Shown here: piece by piece, positions 18,544-28,113 of the stretch
Layout: each line of letters starts with the position of its first letter
Numbering within the stretch: position 1 is the first letter of the stretch
Assembly (NCBI RefSeq): GCF_002157685.2
Contig: NZ_AP026738.1
Location: forward strand, 4,402,001-4,466,000
From: Comamonas thiooxydans
GTDB lineage: Bacteria; Pseudomonadota; Gammaproteobacteria; Burkholderiales; Burkholderiaceae_C
Length of the DNA stretch: 64,000 nucleotides
Direction of reading: 5' to 3'
Notes under the pieces: generated by a model
Database searches by the model: none
Told to the model about the DNA's origin: nothing
The model's input: only the letters and a program-made list of their open reading frames with translations
Translations under genes and position numbers: made by a program

Positions 18544-19488
18544 ATGAAATTTTCTGCATCCTCACCCACATCCATCGTCATTGCCACACGTGAGAGCCAG
18601 CTGGCCATGTGGCAGGCCGAGCATGTGCAGGCGATCTTGCGCGGCCGCGGCCACAGCGTCGATCTGCTGGGGATGACGACCAAGGGCGACCAGATTCTGG
18701 ACCGAGCCCTGTCCAAGGTGGGCGGCAAGGGTCTGTTCGTCAAGGAGCTTGAGGTGGCTCTCGAGGAAGGCCGCGCCGATCTGGCCGTTCACTCCTTGAA
18801 GGATGTGCCCATGGAGCTGCCCGAGGGCTTTGTGCTGGCCTGCGTGATGACACGCGAAGACCCGCGCGATGCCTTTGTCTCCAACCGATATGCATCGCTG
18901 GACGAGCTGCCCCAGGGTGCCGTGGTGGGCACCTCCAGCCTGCGTCGCCAGGCCCTGCTGCAGGCTCTGCGCCCCGATCTCAGGATCGAGGCCCTGCGCG
19001 GCAATGTCAACACCCGCCTGCGCAAGCTCGACGAAGGTCAGTACGACGCCATCGTGCTGGCAGCCGCCGGCCTGATGCGCCTGGAGATGAGTGATCGCAT
19101 CCGCGCCAGGTTCGACCCTGCCCAGATGCTGCCCGCTGCCGGTCAGGGCGCGTTGGGCATCGAGGTGCGCGCTGACCGTCAGGACGTCATTGGCGCCCTG
19201 GCTCCGCTGGCCCATATGCCCACCTGGCTGACCGTGACCGCCGAGCGCGCCGTCAGCCGCTGCATGGGCGGCAGCTGCTCCATGCCGCTGGCCGCATACG
19301 GCCGCTTTGAAGGCGACACCCTGCACATGGATGCTGCCTGGGGCGATATGGAAGGCAGCAAGGGTCTGGTTCGCGTGCAGGCCAGCGCCCCAGTCACGGA
19401 CTTTGCCAGCGCCAACGCCCTGGGCGAACAACTGGCCGCGCAGCTGCAAGCTGCGGGTGCCGTGCCTGCGGCGCCCAAGCAGGACTGA
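18544..19488 (+). CDS. hemC: hydroxymethylbilane synthase (porphobilinogen deaminase)
   Basis: HemC polymerises four porphobilinogen units into hydroxymethylbilane. The protein has 314 residues. Landmarks are [37 protein letters not shown], the substrate-binding [12 protein letters not shown], and [12 protein letters not shown] with the cysteine that carries the dipyrromethane cofactor. It leads a hemC-hemD-hemX-hemY operon: hemD begins 12 bases after its stop. This is the classic proteobacterial tetrapyrrole cluster. Confidence 0.97.
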   Translation: MKFSASSPTSIVIATRESQLAMWQAEHVQAILRGRGHSVDLLGMTTKGDQILDRALSKVGGKGLFVKELEVALEEGRADLAVHSLKDVPMELPEGFVLACVMTREDPRDAFVSNRYASLDELPQGAVVGTSSLRRQALLQALRPDLRIEALRGNVNTRLRKLDEGQYDAIVLAAAGLMRLEMSDRIRARFDPAQMLPAAGQGALGIEVRADRQDVIGALAPLAHMPTWLTVTAERAVSRCMGGSCSMPLAAYGRFEGDTLHMDAAWGDMEGSKGLVRVQASAPVTDFASANALGEQLAAQLQAAGAVPAAPKQD

Positions 19489-19500
19489 GCCACACCGCCC

Positions 19501-20343
19501 ATGTGCCGCGTTCTGGTCACCCGCCCCTTGCATGATGCGAAACCCTGGGTCGATGCGTTTCGCGCCCGCGGCCTGCAGGCCGAGGCCTTGCCGCTGATAG
19601 GCATAGGGCCCTGCACAGACCCGGCTGCACACCAGGCTCTGCTGAGGGCGCGCCAGTTGGCGCTGAAACCCGGTCACTACCGGGCCGTGATGTTTGTCAG
19701 CGGCAATGCGGTGCAGTATTTTTTTACCCAGGATCAAACTCCAGCGTTGGATGCTGAAACGCTGCTAGCGCCCGATACCAGGGCGTGGACCCCCGGTCCG
19801 GGCACAGAGCGTGCCCTGCTCGAAGCAGGACTGGCCTCCCTCCAGATCGACGGCCCTTCGCCTGACGCGGCTCAGTTCGAGTCCGAAGCGCTTTGGCAGA
19901 ACGTCCACGGCCAGGTTCGAGCCGGCGACCGCGTGCTGATCGTGCGCGGCACCAGCCCGGCCGCCCCCATCGTTGGCAATGCCAGCATGCCAATCCCGTC
20001 CACACAAGGCGCAGGCCGTGACTGGCTGGCAGCCCGGCTGCGCGAAGCCGGAGCCGAGGTGGAACTGCTGGCCGTGTATGAGCGCCAGCTTCCCCGCTTG
20101 ACGGCGCAACAGCTGGATCGGGCCCGGCAAGCCGCCAGCGACGGCAGCCTGTGGCTGTTCAGCAGCTCGGAAGCTGTTGCCAACCTGCAACAGCTGCTGC
20201 CTCAGCAGCAATGGCACTCGGGGTTAGCGCTCACCACCCATGAACGCATTGCCAGCAAAGCACTTTCAGCAGGTTTCGGTCGGGTTTTGCACAGTCGCCC
20301 AAGTCTGGACGATGTGGTTGCGTCTATAGAATCGGCTCTATGA
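19501..20343 (+). CDS. hemD: uroporphyrinogen-III synthase
   Basis: HemD closes hydroxymethylbilane to uroporphyrinogen III with inversion of ring D. The protein has 280 residues, somewhat longer than the usual 245-260, and sequence conservation in the family is low. Features are the opening VLVTRPLHDAKPWVDAFRARG, GNAVQYFF, VLIVRGTSP and the late GLALTTHERIASKAL...GFG. A loop near residues 78-95 (DQTPALDAETLLAPDTRAW) coincides with a palindromic sequence resembling the intergenic repeat family, which could explain part of the extra length. The stop overlaps the hemX start (ATGA). Confidence 0.92.
   Translation: MCRVLVTRPLHDAKPWVDAFRARGLQAEALPLIGIGPCTDPAAHQALLRARQLALKPGHYRAVMFVSGNAVQYFFTQDQTPALDAETLLAPDTRAWTPGPGTERALLEAGLASLQIDGPSPDAAQFESEALWQNVHGQVRAGDRVLIVRGTSPAAPIVGNASMPIPSTQGAGRDWLAARLREAGAEVELLAVYERQLPRLTAQQLDRARQAASDGSLWLFSSSEAVANLQQLLPQQQWHSGLALTTHERIASKALSAGFGRVLHSRPSLDDVVASIESAL
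19735..19772. repeat. possible AGCGCTT palindromic repeat inside hemD
   Basis: CAGCGTT (19742-19748) pairs with AACGCTG (19758-19764) around GGATGCTGA, preceded by GATCAAACTC and followed by CTAGCGC. The layout resembles the intergenic copies such as 29366-29388, but here it is translated in frame. Confidence 0.45.
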
Positions 20344-21455
20344 GCTCCGATGCCATCCCCACCTCCGACAACCAACCCTCAGCCTCCTCCCCCAGCCAGG
20401 ACCCTTCCGCGCCCGCTCAGACCGGGCGTGGTGCCCCCACGGCTCTGGTACTGACGCTGGGAGTGGTGGCTGCCGCAGCCCTGGTCGCCTGCGGCATGCT
20501 GTGGCAGCGCGTGGGCAATATGCAGGAGCAGCTGGCGCGTCAGTCGGCGCAGTCCGGCGCGCAGTCGGTGGAGGCTCGTACCCTGGCCAAGGATGCTCAG
20601 GACCTGGCCCGCGACAGTGCTGCGCGCGTCTCCGTGATGGAAGCACGTGTGGCCGAAATCAGCCTGCAGCGCAACCAGCTTGAAGAACTGATGCAGAGCA
20701 TGTCGCGCTCGCGCGATGAAAACCTCGTGGCCGATATCGAATCCTCGGTACGCATGGCCCAGCAACAGGCTGAACTCTCGGGCAGCCTGCAGCCGCTGGT
20801 GGCGAGCCTCAAATCAGCCAGAAAGCGCGTGGAAAGCACGGCCCAGCCGCGTCTGGCGCCCGTCGTGCGCGCCATTGATCTGGATCTGGACAAGCTCTCG
20901 CGCATGAGCGTGACGGACACCACGGGGGTGCTCAGCCGTATCGAAGACCTGATCCGTCAGGTGGACGACCTGGCTCTCATCAACGATGTGGGTCGCCCGC
21001 GTGCGCGCGATGCCCAGCCCCGCAAGACGGCGGCCGCTCATGACACTCCCGAGGACGCCAGCCTCTCCCTCACTCAATGGGCCTGGTGGCAGGGCCAGGG
21101 TCAGCGGGTCTGGGATTCCTTCAAGGATGGCGCGGCCGATCTGGTGCGCGTGCGCCGCATCGATCACCCCGAGGTGGCCTTGCTGGCCCCCGAGCAAGGC
21201 TATTTCCTGCGCGAGAACCTCAAGCTGCAACTGCTCAACGCCCGTCTGGCCCTGCTGTCGCGCCAGTGGGAATCGGCGCGCGCCGACCTGAGCGCTGCAG
21301 GCACCTTGCTCAACAAATACTTTGACGCACGCTCGCGGCGCACCCAGATCGCCCAGGCACAGTTGCAGCAGATTCAGGCCAATCTGCATACGGGCGGACG
21401 CGTGGAGCTTGAAGACACGCTGAACGCTCTGACCACAGCGGCCGCCGGCCGCTAA
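20340..21455 (+). CDS. hemX: HemX-like protein (uroporphyrinogen-III C-methyltransferase family annotation)
   Basis: This is a membrane-anchored protein of the HemX family, often annotated as uroporphyrinogen-III C-methyltransferase although it has no methyltransferase fold; its exact role is not settled. The 371 residues comprise a Ser/Pro-rich cytoplasmic head, one transmembrane segment near residues 35-58 (LVLTLGVVAAAALVACGMLW), a coiled-coil stretch (60-140), and a soluble domain. Its position between hemD and hemY is the best evidence for a link to haem biosynthesis. The start codon overlaps the hemD stop by four bases, so translation is probably coupled. Confidence 0.9.
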   Translation: MSSDAIPTSDNQPSASSPSQDPSAPAQTGRGAPTALVLTLGVVAAAALVACGMLWQRVGNMQEQLARQSAQSGAQSVEARTLAKDAQDLARDSAARVSVMEARVAEISLQRNQLEELMQSMSRSRDENLVADIESSVRMAQQQAELSGSLQPLVASLKSARKRVESTAQPRLAPVVRAIDLDLDKLSRMSVTDTTGVLSRIEDLIRQVDDLALINDVGRPRARDAQPRKTAAAHDTPEDASLSLTQWAWWQGQGQRVWDSFKDGAADLVRVRRIDHPEVALLAPEQGYFLRENLKLQLLNARLALLSRQWESARADLSAAGTLLNKYFDARSRRTQIAQAQLQQIQANLHTGGRVELEDTLNALTTAAAGR

Positions 21456-21472
21456 TCGAGGAGGACACAGAG

Positions 21473-22783
21473 ATGCGCGCCGCCTTGTGGTTGATGGGTC
21501 TGTTTGCCGTGGCCGTGGCCATGGCTCTGTTTGCCGGCAATAACCAGAGCTCGGTCACCTGGTTCTGGTCGCCCTATCGGGTGGACATGTCGCTGAACCT
21601 TGCCCTGGTTCTGCTCTTTCTGGCTTTTGTGCTGCTTTATGCCGCGCTGCGTGCCCTGGCAGTGCTGCTGCAGATGCCGCATCAGGCACGCCGCTGGCGC
21701 ATGCAGCAAAAAGAGCGCGGCATGAACCAGAGCCTGCTCGAAGCGCTCTCGCACCTGCAGGCCGGCCGCTTTTTGCGCGCCCGCAAATCGGCTTTGGCCG
21801 CCCTGTCCACCGAGCAATCGCTGCGCGAAGCAAAGGCCGGCCTGCCTTATGGCGAACGCCTGAACGCAACGGCCCATCTGATCGCCGCCGATGCCTCCCA
21901 TGCCCTGCAGGATGCCTCCCTGCGCGACAAGCACTGGCAACAGGCTCTGGACGTACTGCCCATCCCCGGCAACACCCAGGACATGGAAATTCGCGAAGGC
22001 GCCCAGATGCGCGCGGCCCGCTGGGCACTGGACGACCGCGATGCCGCCGAATCGATTCGCCGCCTGGGCGAGTTGCCACTGGGCGCAGGCCGCCGCACGA
22101 TTGCCCTGCGCATCAAGCTCAAGGCAGCACGCCTGTCTGGCGACACGCAGGCTGCGCTCGACACCGCCCGTCTGCTGGCCAAGCACCGCGCCTTCTCTCC
22201 CGCGGCCTCGGCCAGCGTGGTCCGCGGCCTGTTGCTGGCCAGCATTCGCGACGCACGTGACACTTCGTCGCTGCAGCAGTTCTGGCTGTCGCTGGACGAA
22301 GACGAGCGCGCCATGCCCGAAGTGGCCATCCCTGCCACGGAACGCCTGATCGAGCTGGGTGGCGAAGCCCAGCAGGCACGCGCCTGGCTGCTGCCCGTGT
22401 GGGAGCATCTGCTGACCCAGCCCGGACCGCGCACGGAAACCCATCTGCCCAAGCTGGTGGAAGTGTTGCAGTCATGCCTGGGCAAACTGGATGGAGCCTG
22501 GCTGGCTCGCATGGAAGCCGCAGCCAATGCCAACCCGCGCGAGTCGCGCCTGCAATACCTGGCCGGCATGGCCTGCGTGCAGCGCGAGCTATGGGGCAAG
22601 GCCCAGCAGTTGCTGACCCGCGCCGCACCGCTGCTGCAAGACCCCCAGTTGCGTACCCGCGCCTGGCAGCGCCTGGCGCTGATGGCCGAGCACCGTGGCG
22701 ATATGGAGGCCTCGGCCATCGCCTGGAAGCTCGCAGCCCAGGCCATGGTGGTGCTGCCGGACAATCCGGCGCAGGACGAATAG
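21473..22783 (+). CDS. hemY: haem biosynthesis protein HemY
   Basis: HemY is an inner-membrane TPR protein of the hem operon. The 436 residues begin with two membrane segments (about 4-24 and 40-64) and the family motif NNQSSVTWFWSPYRVDMSLNL, followed by TPR-like helical repeats to the C-terminus. Its biochemical role is uncertain; it is thought to help coordinate late tetrapyrrole enzymes. GAGGAGG precedes the ATG. This proteobacterial HemY is unrelated to the Bacillus protoporphyrinogen oxidase of the same name. Confidence 0.92.
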   Translation: MRAALWLMGLFAVAVAMALFAGNNQSSVTWFWSPYRVDMSLNLALVLLFLAFVLLYAALRALAVLLQMPHQARRWRMQQKERGMNQSLLEALSHLQAGRFLRARKSALAALSTEQSLREAKAGLPYGERLNATAHLIAADASHALQDASLRDKHWQQALDVLPIPGNTQDMEIREGAQMRAARWALDDRDAAESIRRLGELPLGAGRRTIALRIKLKAARLSGDTQAALDTARLLAKHRAFSPAASASVVRGLLLASIRDARDTSSLQQFWLSLDEDERAMPEVAIPATERLIELGGEAQQARAWLLPVWEHLLTQPGPRTETHLPKLVEVLQSCLGKLDGAWLARMEAAANANPRESRLQYLAGMACVQRELWGKAQQLLTRAAPLLQDPQLRTRAWQRLALMAEHRGDMEASAIAWKLAAQAMVVLPDNPAQDE

Positions 22784-22870
22784 GCGCTCTCCAATACGGC
22801 TTACAAGCAAACAGGGAAGCCGCGACTGCGGCATGGAGTCGTGCGAACGCTGTGCGGCCAACTACCCTGC

Positions 22871-22919
22871 AAAACAAAAGGCCACGGCCGCCGCGGCAAG
22901 CCGCGAGCGACCGTGGCCT
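22871..22919 (-). terminator. terminator of the molybdenum hydroxylase operon
   Basis: On the minus strand AGGCCACGG (22919-22911) pairs with CCGTGGCCT (22887-22879), with an inner CGCGGC/GCCGCG helix, followed by TTTTGTTTT. It lies 17 bases past the cytochrome stop codon. Confidence 0.85.
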
Positions 22920-22935
22920 CGAGCCAGGTCTGGAC

Positions 22936-24222
22936 TTATTGGCTGTGCTCTATGGTCTTCACATGCTCCGCAACCTGCGCGGCGGTCACGTCGCCAGGGC
23001 GGCCGCCCCAGGTCTGACGCATGTAATTGACCAGATCGGCCATCTCCTCGTTGCTGAGCTTGTCGGCATAGCCCGGCATGGTCTGCATGCGTTCGCCATG
23101 GGCCAGGTCACGCTCGTGCACGCCTTCGCGGATCACACGAATCAGGTTGATGGGCGTGGGGAACATGGCCGTGGTGTTGGTGCTCATGGGCACCGACGAA
23201 TGCGGCTGGCCCTGGCCCTGTGCACCGTGGCAGCCCGCGCACAAGCCCAGGTACAGGTTCTCGCCCTTGACGCTGGTCTGCCCCTCGGCAGCCTTGACCT
23301 TGGGCCCTGGCATCTCGCGATTCTGGGTCAGATAGGCAGCCATGGCGCGCACATCGGCCTCCGCCATGCGCGAGGTGGAATGCTCGAGCACCGATGACAT
23401 GCGGAAAGTCATCACCCCTTGCGGCGACAGTCCGGTGCGGAAGAACTTGACCAGATCGTCCTTGGTCCAGCCGCGCTCGCTCAGGGCATCGGGGGTCAGC
23501 GCCGGAGCGTAGGAGCCTTCGATGGTATTGCCCTCGAGATAGCGCGAGCCATCCATGGCGAAGGTGGCCTTGGTCCGCGGGCTGTGGCATTCGGCACAGT
23601 GACCCAGCACATCCACCAGATACTTGCCGCGCACCAGTTCGTCCACAGACATGTCGAACTCCTTGGCAGCGGGGCGATTGAGCGCATTCCACATGGCCAC
23701 GGCAGGACGGATGCTGAACGGGAAGTTCATCTCGCTGGGCTTGTTGGCGACTTCCACGGCCGGCTGCTTCATCAGCCACACCCACAGCGCATCGACATCG
23801 GCACGCGTGATCTGGTGGTAGCTGGCATAGGGCATGGCCGGATAGAGGTTCTTGCGGCCGGGCGCCATGCCGGCAGCCACGGCGCGGTACAGATCGTCGG
23901 CCGTCCAGCCGCCGATGCCGTGCTCCTTGGAAGGCGAGATATTGGTACCGTAAAGCGTGCCCATGGGGGTGACCATGGGCACACCACCCGCCAGCTCCGC
24001 CCCCGTGGCGGGCGAGCTATGGCAGGCCGCGCAGTCACCACTGCGGAACACCTGCTCGCCGCGCTTGTAGAGCGCATCGAACTCCTGCGGGCCCAGCTTG
24101 GCAAAGTCCACCGTGGCCGGGGGGACGTCGCCGCTTGCGCTGCCGTACAAATACATGCCTCCGGCCACGAGCACACCCAGCACGGCGGCTGCGCCCAGGC
24201 CCTTGATCCAGGTCTTAGCCAT
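22936..24222 (-). CDS. triheme c-type cytochrome, electron-transfer subunit
   Basis: This protein of 428 residues has an uncleaved or cleaved N-terminal membrane helix (residues 7-27) and three haem-binding sites: C64-C67-H68 (CAACH), C209-C212-H213 (CAECH) and C328-C331-H332 (CAGCH). It matches the cytochrome subunits of periplasmic alcohol, gluconate and aldehyde dehydrogenases, passing electrons to quinone or a terminal oxidase. It is the third gene of the operon and its start overlaps the end of the 2Fe-2S gene by eight bases. The context makes it the electron acceptor for the adjacent molybdenum enzyme. Confidence 0.92.
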   Translation of the reverse strand: MAKTWIKGLGAAAVLGVLVAGGMYLYGSASGDVPPATVDFAKLGPQEFDALYKRGEQVFRSGDCAACHSSPATGAELAGGVPMVTPMGTLYGTNISPSKEHGIGGWTADDLYRAVAAGMAPGRKNLYPAMPYASYHQITRADVDALWVWLMKQPAVEVANKPSEMNFPFSIRPAVAMWNALNRPAAKEFDMSVDELVRGKYLVDVLGHCAECHSPRTKATFAMDGSRYLEGNTIEGSYAPALTPDALSERGWTKDDLVKFFRTGLSPQGVMTFRMSSVLEHSTSRMAEADVRAMAAYLTQNREMPGPKVKAAEGQTSVKGENLYLGLCAGCHGAQGQGQPHSSVPMSTNTTAMFPTPINLIRVIREGVHERDLAHGERMQTMPGYADKLSNEEMADLVNYMRQTWGGRPGDVTAAQVAEHVKTIEHSQ

Positions 24223-24784
24223 TGTTCACGACCTCCTTGCTGCGCTTGCCCGTGGTCAGGCCCGGCGTCTTCAGGATCACGTCGCGCACGGCGTTGTAGT
24301 AGCGCACATAGCCTGTACAGCGGCAGATATGGGGCTCCAGTTGCTCCTCGATGGCTTTTTCCACCTCATCGGCGGGCACGGGCTGCTTCTGGAGCTTTTC
24401 CACCAGCACGGTGGCCGAGTTCACGAAACCGGGCGTGCAGTAGCCGCACTGGAAGGAGTAGTGCTCGAGAAAGGCCTTCTGCACCGGCGAGGGATGGACC
24501 ACGCCCTTGTCGTCCACCGAGGCAATGCCTTCCACGGTACGAATGGTCTTGCCGTTGAGCCAGGTCACGCCGGTCACACAGGCGGGCACGGTGATCGAGC
24601 CTTTTTCCGGGTCGTCGACGATGATGGTGCAGGCGCGGCACACGCCCTGGCCGCAGCCCAGGCGCGTGCCGTTCATGCCCGCGTACTCCTGCAGGAACTC
24701 GATCATCATCAAGTCCTTGGGAACGTCGACGGGGCCTACCTGTTTGCGATTGATGGTGGCGGAAAATTGGATACGGTCCTGCAT
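24215..24784 (-). CDS. [2Fe-2S] subunit of a xanthine-oxidase-family hydroxylase, IorA-like
   Basis: The protein of 189 residues carries two iron-sulfur clusters. The plant-type cluster ligands are C44, C49, C52 and C69 (GCGQGVCRAC ... VPACV), and the second cluster uses C113, C116, C154 and C156 (CGYC ... CRC). The frame runs upstream to 25132 inside the large-subunit gene, but ATG 24784 begins the normal N-terminus and shares one base with the TGA of the large subunit, indicating coupled translation. It relays electrons from the molybdenum centre to the cytochrome. No Tat signal is present, so it is probably exported with the large subunit. Confidence 0.92.
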   Translation of the reverse strand: MQDRIQFSATINRKQVGPVDVPKDLMMIEFLQEYAGMNGTRLGCGQGVCRACTIIVDDPEKGSITVPACVTGVTWLNGKTIRTVEGIASVDDKGVVHPSPVQKAFLEHYSFQCGYCTPGFVNSATVLVEKLQKQPVPADEVEKAIEEQLEPHICRCTGYVRYYNAVRDVILKTPGLTTGKRSKEVVNNG

Positions 24785-27591
24785 CACAGTGCCTCTTTGA
24801 TTTTGTCGGGGGTCACGGGAGTCGCATGGAAGCGCTTGCCCGTGGCATGGGCGATGGCGTTGACGCAGGCGGCGACCACCGGGATCATCACCACCTCGGC
24901 CATGCCCTTGGGCGGATCGGTGCGCGACAGCGGCGGCAGCACCACGCCCTCGGCCTTCCACACGGCCACTTCGCTGGCACGCGGCACGTGGTAGCGATTC
25001 AGGTTCCACTGGCCGTTGCCGGGGCCGGTCTCGTGGCGCGGCAGGTCTTCGTACAGCGCATGGCCAATACCCATGGCCACACCGCCCTGAATCTGGCCGG
25101 AGACCAGCTCGGGCACGATTTGCGTGCCGCATTCCAGCCAGGTCTTGTGCGAGAGGAGGTTCACCTTGCCCGTGCCCGGGGACACGGACAGCTCCACCAT
25201 GGTGGCGCAGGGCGCGTAGTACACCGTGCCCGCATTGGTGCGCTGCACCGGCGGGTAATAGACCTTGTCGCGTGCGATGAAGGCATAGCCGCCGGATTTC
25301 ATCGCGGCCTTCTTGGCCTCGCTCGCACCCTTGCCGTACTGCACGGACAGGGCGTCAATCATTGCCTGGAACTTCCTGCCCTCGACCGTGAAGTCGGCCT
25401 TGGCCCAGGCCCAGCGATTGAAGGCGTGCACGCAGACGCCGGTCACGATGCCCAACTCGTGTGCGCGTTCGGCCAGGCGCTCCAGGCTCAGCGGCTCCAG
25501 ACCCTCGGCCACGAGCATGCGATCACGCCATTCCAGCATGTCTTCGGTGACGGTGCTGGGCAGCAACTGTCCACCACCGTCCTTGCCGGACCAGATTGAC
25601 TGGGCAGCAGGCCACAGGCAGAGCTTGAGCAGCAACTGCGCCGCCTGTTGCGTGGCGTGGCGGAAGTAGTAGGCCGAGTTCGATGCCGATACCGGCGACA
25701 CCAGGCGCGGTGTCCAGGTCGGATCTCGCGCCAGCTCGTCCTCCTTGGCCTGGGGCGTGGTGTAAGGCTCGTCCTTGGTATGCAGCGGCAGGTTGTCCCA
25801 GTGGTTCACCGCGAAGTCCACGTCGTCCGCCGGGCGCCCCAGGAAGGGTTCGACCGCCACCAGCTGCGCCGTGGTGCTGCCGGTACCGATCTCGGTGGCG
25901 ATGTGGCGCATCTTGATGCGGCCCTCGGGCGTGATCTCCAGCTGCGCGATCGAGGCCTCCGCCCCTGTGCCGAAGTCCTTTTGCACGGCACCGAAGCCTA
26001 TGCCGTAGCGCAGGCCGGGGTTGGCCGCCTCGAAGTCGGCCTTGCGCTTGGCGCGCTCGATCCACATCGGGTCCTTGGCGGCCATATCGAGGATCTCGCC
26101 GATACGCAGATGACCCGAGGGCGAGGCACCCTGGGTGTTCTTCATGCTGCTCTTGAGCACATTGCGCCGGCGCAGCTCGATGGCGTCCAGGCCGATCTCC
26201 TGGGCGATCTCGTCGACCAGCATCTCGGTATAGGCCATGGACTGCACCGTGCCGTAGCCGCGCATGGAGCCGGCCGTGACGCCGATGGAGGGGTAGACCT
26301 CGGTCGACAGGTCGCTCTCGGGGAAGTAGTAAATGGATTGCGCCGCCGTCACCGCCACCGTACCCACCGAGGGGCTGAAGTTGGTCACGCCGCCACCGTC
26401 ACCCACCATATGGCAGGTCAGCGCGTGGAACTTGCCGTCCTTGTCCACCGAGATCGCGGTCTCTACATCGAAGGGATGGCGCTTGAGTGCGAACTGGAAG
26501 TGCTTCCAGCGATCCAGCGCCAGCCGCACCGGGCGGCCCTGGGCGTACAGCGACGCCAATGCCACGTAGAACGGGAAGGGATGGTGCTCCTTCTGACCGT
26601 AGCCCACGGTGTAGGAGCTGATGTAGTCGAGCTGGTTCAGCGGCAGCTTGCTGTCCTTGAGCATGTGCATCACATGCTCGGCCGTGCCGTAGGGCGCCTG
26701 GCTCGCGGCCACCATGTGCAGTGCACCGCTGCCCTGCTCATACCAGGCCAGGCCGTTTTCCATTTCCATCGCCACATGCTCGATGGACTGGCTGTAGTAC
26801 TTGCGTGCAAACGCGCGCAAGCCGTCCTTGGGCTGTTTCATCTCGGCCTGGATGCGTGCCGACTCGCCCATCAGCGCGCCGAAGGCGGGGTGGCTGCTGT
26901 CGGGCCAGTGCACCCCTTTTTCATCGAGCTGAGGCCAGATGACGGTGTTCTTCATGGGCGAGAACCTGTCCTCGCCATAGCCGTCCTCGCCCTGCACGCG
27001 TACGTAGCGCGCGGCCACATAGGGCGCGCGCGGCGGCTGGGCAGCCTCGGCTCCGAAGCGGAAGATCGCGTCATTGAAGCGCAGGCGCTGGTTGGCCACG
27101 CGGAACTTCTCGTAGTCGTGCCAGATGGCCACGGCCACCGGATGACCGAGCATGGGAGAGACCTGGCCCTTCTTGACGAAGAACTCGCCGTAGAAGCCCG
27201 GCTCGGGCATTCCCACGCCGTCGGCGGCGATGGACTCGGCGTCGATCAGCACATCAGGCTGGTAGTCGCTGCCCAGCACCGACAGATCCAGGCCTTCGTA
27301 GATGCGGTCGGCGCGCGGGATATGGATGGTCAGCGCGTGCGACTGCTGCGCGGGCCAGCCCTGCATGTCCCTGGCACGCAGGTCGATGGCAAAGACCTTC
27401 TGCCCGGAGACCTTGGCCAGACCGTCGCGGCGGTAGTTGAGCGTGTTGCCATTGATCCAGTGAGTCTCCTGACCGCTGGCGGGCGTTATCAATTCCGCAA
27501 GCGCGTCTTTGACCGGGCGCACACTCGCAATCACGCCCATGGCGGCGGCAGCCTTCAGAAAACTGCGCCGATTCAAGTCCAGTTTGGACAC
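24784..27591 (-). CDS. molybdopterin-binding large subunit, IorB-like aldehyde/N-heterocycle oxidoreductase
   Basis: This is the catalytic subunit of a periplasmic molybdenum hydroxylase of the isoquinoline 1-oxidoreductase/aldehyde dehydrogenase type. The frame begins upstream at 27744, but GTG 27591 (VSKLDLNRRSFLKAAAAMG) has AAGGAG eight bases before it and starts right at a twin-arginine signal, giving 935 residues. The RR pair is at residues 8-9. Large-subunit features include MRGYGTVQSMAYTEMLVDEIA and the C-terminal GGVAMGIGHALYEDLP. No fused FAD domain is present, consistent with electrons leaving through the 2Fe-2S protein and cytochrome c. The substrate is unknown; aldehydes and N-heterocycles are family possibilities. 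Confidence 0.92.
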   Translation of the reverse strand: MSKLDLNRRSFLKAAAAMGVIASVRPVKDALAELITPASGQETHWINGNTLNYRRDGLAKVSGQKVFAIDLRARDMQGWPAQQSHALTIHIPRADRIYEGLDLSVLGSDYQPDVLIDAESIAADGVGMPEPGFYGEFFVKKGQVSPMLGHPVAVAIWHDYEKFRVANQRLRFNDAIFRFGAEAAQPPRAPYVAARYVRVQGEDGYGEDRFSPMKNTVIWPQLDEKGVHWPDSSHPAFGALMGESARIQAEMKQPKDGLRAFARKYYSQSIEHVAMEMENGLAWYEQGSGALHMVAASQAPYGTAEHVMHMLKDSKLPLNQLDYISSYTVGYGQKEHHPFPFYVALASLYAQGRPVRLALDRWKHFQFALKRHPFDVETAISVDKDGKFHALTCHMVGDGGGVTNFSPSVGTVAVTAAQSIYYFPESDLSTEVYPSIGVTAGSMRGYGTVQSMAYTEMLVDEIAQEIGLDAIELRRRNVLKSSMKNTQGASPSGHLRIGEILDMAAKDPMWIERAKRKADFEAANPGLRYGIGFGAVQKDFGTGAEASIAQLEITPEGRIKMRHIATEIGTGSTTAQLVAVEPFLGRPADDVDFAVNHWDNLPLHTKDEPYTTPQAKEDELARDPTWTPRLVSPVSASNSAYYFRHATQQAAQLLLKLCLWPAAQSIWSGKDGGGQLLPSTVTEDMLEWRDRMLVAEGLEPLSLERLAERAHELGIVTGVCVHAFNRWAWAKADFTVEGRKFQAMIDALSVQYGKGASEAKKAAMKSGGYAFIARDKVYYPPVQRTNAGTVYYAPCATMVELSVSPGTGKVNLLSHKTWLECGTQIVPELVSGQIQGGVAMGIGHALYEDLPRHETGPGNGQWNLNRYHVPRASEVAVWKAEGVVLPPLSRTDPPKGMAEVVMIPVVAACVNAIAHATGKRFHATPVTPDKIKEAL

Positions 27592-28113
27592 GGTTCCAAC
27601 TCCTTGCTGCAATGCGCACAGCAACAGCAAGGACTGGCGTGGGCACATCGCTAGATGACTATGTATTCCTGAACGTTGTATGCGTCCAAGAGTCAAAAAG
27701 CAGGTGATAACGGCTGCAGTTGTTGTCGGCATTTCTGCCCACATATCGCCAGCCTTGGCCGTCCGCCACGCTTTGGTCTTTTAAAAGACTAAGAGGCGCG
27801 GAGTATAGAAACAGCGGCCTGCATGATTTTTTGCCACCTAAATTCACAAGTTAAATACTCGGAAAATTGATGCTCATCAACACCAACTTCCTTCATTGAT
27901 GCTTGTCGTGCAAAACGGCATGCGCCCACTTCGCTCCGCATTGAATGTTCGATGAACTTGCAGAAGCCAGCGCTTTTTGGTTCGGACATTCAGCTTTTTT
28001 GAATCGAGCCCTCAATCCTGCTGAACCTTTTTGCATTCGCCGCTTCATACACTGCATATCAATTTCAGCAGGCCCCCAGCGCCCGCAACCCGCACTTTCT
28101 GATTGCAGTTTCC
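27592..28113. other. divergent intergenic region, oxidoreductase operon / cytochrome b561
   Basis: This 522-base gap separates divergent genes and must contain both promoters. It is clearly more AT-rich than its surroundings around 27780-28000. Open frames here are short and unconvincing. I see no tRNA, repeat or riboswitch-like structure. Confidence 0.5.

Noticed and set aside
25648..27654. Open frame of 668 codons antisense to the molybdenum hydroxylase gene
   Set aside because: It is a shadow frame rich in His/Arg/Gly with no domain, opposite a well-supported gene.
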